In this document: positions 35,881 through 39,633 of the stretch, one piece after another
How positions within the stretch are numbered: the first letter of the stretch is position 1
How the letters are laid out: each line of letters starts with the position of its first letter
Virus record (IMG/VR): IMGVR_UViG_3300010389_000042
Span: 1-39,633 of that record
Direction: 5' to 3' (one strand)
Source of the DNA: a virus
Length of the DNA stretch: 39,633 bases
Made by a program: the position numbers and the translations under genes
Notes under the pieces: generated by a model
Seen by the model: the letters and a program-made list of their open reading frames with translations, nothing else
Told to the model about the DNA's origin: nothing
The model's database searches: none

Positions 35881-36552
35881 CGGAGCCCTTCTTGCTGAGT
35901 TCGCTTAGTGCTGCGGCCTCCATGACCTGAAGGCCCTCAAGCATGTCGCGGCGGTTGTCGACATTGTAGAGGTCAAATAGGCCTCCGGAACTAAGCAGTA
36001 CCTCATACTTCAAGCCCACGTAACCAGCCATGCTGGTTGTCCACTGGGTTTGCATCCGCAGGAACATCGTCACGATGTCCCAGTTGTCGTCCCAAACCTC
36101 AAAGTCGTCGCTGCTTTCTTCCTTGGGCGCCTCAGCGGGCAGGACGATACCAAGGGCGGCAGCATCGTCCTTAGTGTGATCCTCTACCCGCTTTCCACCG
36201 CTAGCCCAGTAGATCGCAGCGTCCTTTAGTTTCCCGCTTTGGCGCCCTCGAAGGTGTCGGTGTAGGCCTTGAGGACTCCGCGGATCCAGTAAGGATCGTC
36301 GCTAAGTTCCCGAACAGCCTCGATAGAAAAAGGTAGAGCCTTACCGTTCTCATCCTCGATTCCGTCCCATCCCGTAAGTACAGACTTCAGCAAGTCAAAC
36401 TCGCTTTTCTCGCTGAGCTTAAGGAATTCGCTGCGGCCCAGTCGCTTGAAGACTGCGTCGAACGTAGTGGTTTCAAATGTGCCGCCGTCTGCAGGCTCTT
36501 CAATGCTTACGGGCCACTTGAAGGTTTTTACCTTTTTGCGAATGAACGCCAT
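35870..36552 (-). CDS. Tail assembly chaperone GT fusion (via -1 frameshift)
   Basis: Translation starts at ATG 36552 as protein G and shifts into the -1 frame at GGGAAAC (36229-36235), then reads to 35870 for a total of about 227 aa. The T part (about 119 aa) has a DDFEVWDDNWDIVTMFLRMQ segment and GLKYEVLLSS, which match DUF1799 proteins that are the T half of lambda-type GT chaperones. The T frame has no good start of its own before 36073 (GTG). GT binds tape measure and tail tube protein during tail assembly and is not part of the virion. Confidence 0.85.
36226..36552 (-). CDS. Tail assembly chaperone G (108 aa)
   Basis: The unshifted product, ending at TAA (36226-36228) right after the slippery heptamer. 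N-terminal basic segment (FIRKKVKTFKWPVSI), a beta-alpha body and an acidic end (AYTDTFEGAKAGN). Its size and place between tail tube and tape measure are as expected. Ratio of G to GT is probably set by the frameshift. Confidence 0.9.
   Translation of the reverse strand: MAFIRKKVKTFKWPVSIEEPADGGTFETTTFDAVFKRLGRSEFLKLSEKSEFDLLKSVLTGWDGIEDENGKALPFSIEAVRELSDDPYWIRGVLKAYTDTFEGAKAGN
36229..36235 (-). other. Programmed -1 ribosomal frameshift slippery site
   Basis: GGGAAAC read as G GGA AAC in frame 0, an ideal X XXY YYZ heptamer. It is at the very end of G, with stop codon TAA immediately after. In lambda the G-T site is GGGAAAG at the same place. Confidence 0.9.
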
Positions 36553-36589
36553 AAGGCCGAGTAGTAGTTCCGCTTTATCTTACAGGCAC

Positions 36590-36613
36590 AAAAAAGGGCC
36601 GCATGAACGGCCC
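36590..36613 (-). terminator. Rho-independent terminator after the tail tube gene
   Basis: On the minus strand GGGCCG (plus 36608-36613) pairs with CGGCCC (plus 36596-36601) and is followed by six T residues (plus 36590-36595). It sits 25 bases after the stop of the major tail tube gene, in the 86-bp gap before G. Confidence 0.85.
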
Positions 36614-36638
36614 CGAGGTTGGTGTGATTGCCCTCAGC

Positions 36639-37574
36639 TTAGGTGTAGATGAGGCTGAATTCATCATTCCCACTGGTGCTGGGCACGCAGGTATACGGGA
36701 TGTTGAACATTGCAATGCCGTCCTGATCGCTGTAAGACACGTCGCCGATGTCGACGCGGGTCGAAGCAAAGTCGACGATGTTGCCAGCAGCGGTGCCGTG
36801 AGTGAAGTCCAGGTTGCCCAGGCTGGTGTCACTCAGTGCAGCAGCGAAGTAGTCCTTCGATGCAATGTTGACTGCCTCGATGGTGGTCGAGCCAGTGCCG
36901 GCGCGGTCGGTCAGGAGAACTTCCTTGGTGCCACCGACGAGCTCGCGGTAGACTAAAGAGTTGCCGATGTCGAAGCTGAATGCTTGAAGCGCGCCGGCAT
37001 AAGACAGGAGCGAGAAGCTGCTGGTGTTGCCGTTCTTGAAGATCAGCGGGGTTGCCTGGTTCGCGTAAGTAGCGGAAGGCAGAGCGCTGTCGTCGGGAGC
37101 GACGTACACACCGGTAAATGTGAAGTCGATCGAAGGGATTTCGCCAACGGTGGCGTTGATGCTGAATGTGCCGCGGCAGCCGGTCACCTTGTGGCGCAGA
37201 CCATCAATGTTGTAGTAGATGGTGACGCTGGTGAAGCTGGAGCTTACCGGCGTGTAGGTGACGCTGGTAGACGCGACAATCTCTTCTTCCAGGCCGCAAG
37301 CCTGAAGGGCTTTGCCGTACTGGGGAGCGGTGCCGGCCGTACCAGAGCCCGTCAGCTCAACGCTGAAGCTGCACTCAACGCGAGTGTTGGCGAGGAGCTG
37401 CTCAGATGCGCCCAGGTAGGGGCGAACAAGGTCGCGGTTTACAACGTCACTCTGCTGAGGAGTGATGTTCAGATCCCTTACTAGAACGGCGTCGGCTCCG
37501 GTCGGAGTTGGATCCGTCCCGTAGCTCGACTCCGTCTCGATCAGAATCAGGCGTTTCCGCAGTAATAGGGCCAT
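36639..37574 (-). CDS. Major tail tube protein (311 aa)
   Basis: ATG start (MALLLRKRLILIETESSYGT). A beta-rich protein with the N-terminal IETESSYGTDPTPTGADAV segment and a RPYLGASE segment, as in many siphovirus tail tube proteins, followed by repeated short strands with a C-terminal Ig-like region. It should form hexameric rings stacked along the tape measure. A strong terminator follows it, which fits the need for high expression. The 79-aa frame upstream overlaps it by 128 bp. Confidence 0.9.
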   Translation of the reverse strand: MALLLRKRLILIETESSYGTDPTPTGADAVLVRDLNITPQQSDVVNRDLVRPYLGASEQLLANTRVECSFSVELTGSGTAGTAPQYGKALQACGLEEEIVASTSVTYTPVSSSFTSVTIYYNIDGLRHKVTGCRGTFSINATVGEIPSIDFTFTGVYVAPDDSALPSATYANQATPLIFKNGNTSSFSLLSYAGALQAFSFDIGNSLVYRELVGGTKEVLLTDRAGTGSTTIEAVNIASKDYFAAALSDTSLGNLDFTHGTAAGNIVDFASTRVDIGDVSYSDQDGIAMFNIPYTCVPSTSGNDEFSLIYT

Positions 37575-37686
37575 TGCTGGTTACCTCAGATGGTGTTGGG
37601 GGAAGCGTGCGCTTGATTAACTTGCGCTCGCCCGTTTCCGGGTCCAGCAGGTAACTCCCGCCTTCACCACGGTGTTCATTAGTCAT
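37447..37686 (-). CDS. Possible small disordered protein upstream of the tail tube (79 aa)
   Basis: The N-terminal 38 residues (MTNEHRGEGGSYLLDPETGE, then RKLIKRTLPPTPSEV) look like the small Gly/Glu-rich protein often found before the tail tube gene. The second half overlaps the tail tube gene by 128 bp in another frame and is an Arg/Ser-rich, shadow-like sequence. The start is credible, the full length less so. Confidence 0.5.
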   Translation of the reverse strand: MTNEHRGEGGSYLLDPETGERKLIKRTLPPTPSEVTSNGPITAETPDSDRDGVELRDGSNSDRSRRRSSKGSEHHSSAE

Positions 37687-37730
37687 GGTAAGTCGAGTGG
37701 CTTGTTAGGCCCAAGTCTAGATCTGGAGAT

Positions 37731-38156
37731 CTATTGAGTCAGATCAGCAACCTGAGAGCGATACATCACCTCGTACTCACAAAAAACCACCCCAGCGGGT
37801 TGATCGGCCTCGAAGAAATTAAAGGTTGTTTGTGCTGGTTGCACGTCAATTGCCAGGCCACCCAATGTCAGATCAGACATCAACCTGGAATGCATACTCT
37901 CAATTACGGCGTCGGCAGTGTTGTCCGGGGTCGATCCACGGACAATGACGTTGATCCGCACACGCAGCGTCCAGTCCAGAGTCGGAAGACTTGTGTTCTG
38001 AACCGGAGTGTCCGTAAGGGGTTCGATAATGATTGCCGGCGACTCGGCCCGCGCCATCGGCTCAACGCGCGACCGATAGATGCGAGTACCCACCCCGGCA
38101 GTGCCGGCAAGTGCCGTTGCGATTGCACTGAGGATTGATTCGCGCTTGGTAGTCAT
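37731..38156 (-). CDS. Tail terminator protein, gpU-like (141 aa)
   Basis: Caps the tail tube once it has reached full length and joins it to the head. The sequence (MTTKRESILSAIATALAGTA, then MARAESPAIIIEPLTD) has the helix-strand order and length of the lambda U family (131 aa). It is situated before the tail tube gene as in lambda. The start overlaps the 50-aa gene (ATGA). Confidence 0.85.
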   Translation of the reverse strand: MTTKRESILSAIATALAGTAGVGTRIYRSRVEPMARAESPAIIIEPLTDTPVQNTSLPTLDWTLRVRINVIVRGSTPDNTADAVIESMHSRLMSDLTLGGLAIDVQPAQTTFNFFEADQPAGVVFCEYEVMYRSQVADLTQ

Positions 38157-38305
38157 GGCTTGGAATACAGCGATCCGAAAGGCCCCGGATCTGGTCTCCC
38201 ATTAACTATGGCCTGCGCACGTCTGTAGATATGACAATCAGTCTTGCCGGCTGCCTCAAGAGCCTCCAAAACCTTTACCCAGTTCTCACGTGTGCGCTTA
38301 TCCAT
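38153..38305 (-). CDS. 50-aa hypothetical protein
   Basis: ATG start. Basic helix (RENWVKVLEALEAAGK), a Cys/His segment (TDCHIYRRAQAIVNGRPDP) and a Gly/Pro end. ATGA overlap with the tail terminator gene. Not recognised; it is in the place where lambda has gene Z but it is too short. Confidence 0.65.
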   Translation of the reverse strand: MDKRTRENWVKVLEALEAAGKTDCHIYRRAQAIVNGRPDPGPFGSLYSKP

Positions 38306-38338
38306 TTCCGCATTATGGGCATGGATTTAGCCGTTGGC

Positions 38339-38665
38339 TCAATCGCAGGCCATTGAAATGGTGACGGACTCACCTGCGCCGATAGCAGTGGTGCGTGAAC
38401 GGACGTAGCGGACTGGTCGATTGGCGTAGAAATGAGCGTCAACGCCCGACTGGGTGTGAGCTTTCGCTACGTCCATAGAGAACCATGTGTCGCCATCCAG
38501 GCTGCCCTCATCTACGACTGTGACGTTGCCGCCTGTTACGTCGTGGACAAAAACGAAATTGATACCGCTGACTTCAACGGCATCCGTGGCCGCAAGGGTT
38601 GTCAGCGTGCCAAGGGTCACAATGTTTTCGCGACGTGAAGCCCAGCTTCCGTAAATCTCAGGCAT
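38339..38665 (-). CDS. Beta-rich head or neck protein (108 aa)
   Basis: ATG overlaps the stop of the head-tail joining protein by one base. The sequence is beta-rich with NVTVVDEGSLDGDTWFSMDV, an aromatic-Arg segment (YANRPVRYVRSRTTA) and an AGESVTISM end. Its pattern is like the 136-aa protein at 39019-39429, both ending in a strand pair typical of Ig-like or decoration domains. Probably structural; exact role unknown. Confidence 0.8.
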   Translation of the reverse strand: MPEIYGSWASRRENIVTLGTLTTLAATDAVEVSGINFVFVHDVTGGNVTVVDEGSLDGDTWFSMDVAKAHTQSGVDAHFYANRPVRYVRSRTTAIGAGESVTISMACD

Positions 38666-38949
38666 CAGTCCCTCATCAAGAAAATTTGAGTGATCTTGCC
38701 ATCGTCCATAAGCATGGGTTCACGGACTGTGTAGGCCGTACCATCAACCGTGATGGCGTCTCCCCTTGTTATCGACGTGAAATCGGCTGTCTTGACCAAG
38801 AGCTTGTAATCCGTGGTCAAAACAACTCCGTCGGCAACGATCTCGCTTGGCATGTCCAAAATGCCAACGCCGGTATCGTCGCCCTTGGTGACACTCACGC
38901 CGAACCCGGCGGTAGAAAAGAAAACGTCTAAGTCTTCGGTGAATGCCAT
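38665..38949 (-). CDS. Head-tail joining protein (gpFII-like, 94 aa)
   Basis: Small protein with a SVTKGDDTGVGILDMPSE segment and then a beta barrel: VLTTDYKLLVKTADF, GDAITVDGTAYTVREP, ITQIFLMRD. This is the layout of the lambda FII / Phage_attach family, which form the ring between portal and tail. Its position after the head genes and before the tail terminator is the lambda place. A very strong terminator lies directly upstream. Confidence 0.85.
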   Translation of the reverse strand: MAFTEDLDVFFSTAGFGVSVTKGDDTGVGILDMPSEIVADGVVLTTDYKLLVKTADFTSITRGDAITVDGTAYTVREPMLMDDGKITQIFLMRD

Positions 38950-38966
38950 AGATACAGCCTACATAC

Positions 38967-38997
38967 AAAAAGCGCCCAGACCCGAAGGCCTAGGCGC
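38967..38997 (-). terminator. Strong rho-independent terminator after the head protein gene
   Basis: On the minus strand GCGCCTAGGCC pairs with GGTCTGGGCGC (two G-T pairs) around a TTCG tetraloop and is followed by five T residues. The 11-bp stem with a UUCG loop is one of the most stable hairpins in the window. Confidence 0.9.
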
Positions 38998-39018
38998 CGC
39001 GTCCTTCGCTTAAGCAGC

Positions 39019-39429
39019 TTAGGCGTACTTCTTGGCAGCCACAGCGTTGAGGCTGTAGGTGTGGGTAGAAGTGGAGGTGGTGGACACAGCCTTCACCCAA
39101 CGCTTAGCGCTGGACTTAGGGAAGGCGATGTACTGCTTGGAAGCAGAGGTGCTCACCTGGGCAAACGCAACGGTGCCAGAGGCTTGCTCGGTGCCGTCGA
39201 GAGAGAAAATAGCGGTGATGTCGCTGTAGGTGCCGCCGGAGGTGTCGGCAGACTGGAACTTGACGTCGAGGGTGGAAGTACCACCGTTCTCAACGTCGAG
39301 GATCACGACGATGTCGCCTTCGTAGTCGTTGAGGTCAACGGCAGTGCCGTCGAGATCAGCGGTGCGGGCAGCCGTAGGCGCAAAGGCCAAGTGGCTGAGC
39401 TTGTCGAGAGTTTGGGAAAGAAGGGCCAT
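39019..39429 (-). CDS. Head-associated structural protein (136 aa)
   Basis: ATG with a perfect AAGGAG ribosome-binding site eight bases upstream. Beta-rich, Ala/Ser/Thr-rich, with a DGTAVDLNDYEGDIVVILDV segment and a VKFQSADTSGGTYSDI segment and an FPKSSAKRWVKAVS strand. The order suggests a head decoration or cement protein, or a minor head component. The strong translation signal and strong terminator argue for high copy number. The capsid protein itself is not seen in the window. Confidence 0.82.
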   Translation of the reverse strand: MALLSQTLDKLSHLAFAPTAARTADLDGTAVDLNDYEGDIVVILDVENGGTSTLDVKFQSADTSGGTYSDITAIFSLDGTEQASGTVAFAQVSTSASKQYIAFPKSSAKRWVKAVSTTSTSTHTYSLNAVAAKKYA

Positions 39430-39432
39430 GGC

Positions 39433-39633
39433 TCACTCCTTGGGGGTGGTGGAACGAGTGCGCTTGGGCTTTGCCTCCGCTTTGGGCTCGGGCTCGGACT
39501 TGGGCGCTTCGGGCTCTTCAGCCTTGCGGGCCTTGCCGAGTCCGATAAGCATTTGGGCGTCGGCCAGACTGACCTCGGCAAAGGAGCCCGCCGAAGCAGG
39601 CTCCCCCGAGATCATTACCGGCCGCAGGATTTC
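39433..39633 (-). CDS. Head-region protein, 3' part (start beyond window)
   Basis: The frame stays open through the right edge (EILRPVMISGEPASAGSFAE), so its start lies outside the window; the ATG at 39615 is internal. Its C-terminal half is Lys/Glu/Pro/Ala-rich (EEPEAPKSEPEPKAEAKPKR) and probably disordered. It resembles short phage head-region proteins with a hydrophobic VLRPxxxxGE start and a basic tail. It ends three bases before the next ATG. Confidence 0.75.
   Translation of the reverse strand, partial: EILRPVMISGEPASAGSFAEVSLADAQMLIGLGKARKAEEPEAPKSEPEPKAEAKPKRTRSTTPKE

Noticed and set aside
36984-37484. 166-aa plus-strand frame
   Set aside because: Antisense to the tail tube gene, no motif.
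1-39633. tRNA genes, insertion sequences, integrase/attachment site, photosynthesis genes
   Set aside because: None seen by reading for cloverleaf arms, transposase or recombinase motifs, or psbA/psbD-like proteins; a covariance search would be needed to exclude tRNAs fully.

Overview
The window is one continuous stretch of a tailed, lambda-type siphovirus genome with long non-contractile tail genes. The likely host is a picocyanobacterium (Synechococcus/Cyanobium type). The siphovirus call rests on a complete lambda-order tail module: tail terminator, tail tube, G/GT chaperones, tape measure, then M, L, K, I and J homologues. The cyanophage call is weaker. It rests on my recollection that many accessory proteins (15.4-19.2 kb and 22.9-23.7 kb) resemble conserved hypothetical proteins of marine Synechococcus/Prochlorococcus phages. 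No search was run. No integrase, lysogeny repressor, DNA polymerase, terminase, portal or capsid protease is seen in the window; the head genes presumably lie just past the right edge, because the gene at 39433 runs off it.

Layout. (1) 1-6500, minus strand: a replication operon read leftward. It encodes a DEAH helicase, an HNH-AP2 homing-type endonuclease, a VRR-NUC nuclease, a ribbon-helix-helix regulator, a small protein and a primase-helicase. A 498-bp non-coding region with an inverted array of 13 GTAAC pentamers follows (candidate origin), then a structural-type gene and a terminator. (2) 6542-13600, mostly plus strand: a PD-(D/E)XK exonuclease and RecT-like annealing protein pair, an HTH protein, a protein with an SSB-like acidic tail, then many small genes including zinc-binding proteins and a dNMP kinase. 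Two minus-strand genes are embedded here (9645-9836 and 10628-10840). (3) 13524-15938, minus: HNH nuclease, dCTP deaminase, C39-like cysteine peptidase and three small membrane or coiled-coil proteins, a plausible lysis region. (4) 15957-17867, plus: a membrane protein and three exported proteins. (5) 17734-19231, minus: a proline-rich membrane protein, two small proteins and an exported beta-barrel-like protein. (6) 19338-39633, minus: tail fibres, then the tail module, then head-tail joining and head-decoration genes.

How it works together. The replication operon and the divergent recombination operon share a 41-bp control region. The nucleases, the RecT-like protein, the dNMP kinase and dCTP deaminase support recombination-dependent replication and nucleotide supply. 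The tail module carries a programmed -1 frameshift site (GGGAAAC) between the G and T chaperone frames. Strong hairpin terminators follow the 136-aa head protein and the tail tube gene, presumably to set stoichiometry. Several fibre genes with paralogous N-termini follow gene J and probably set host range.

Six genes shorter than 60 codons were found by hand in tight translational chains (4002-4157, 9050-9482, 13873-14049, 15367-15653, 23541-23678, 38153-38305). The most interesting unexplained parts are the inverted iteron region, the exported/membrane protein cassette at 15.4-19.2 kb with one gene lacking a usable start codon, and a recurrent four-cysteine mini-domain in three small proteins.
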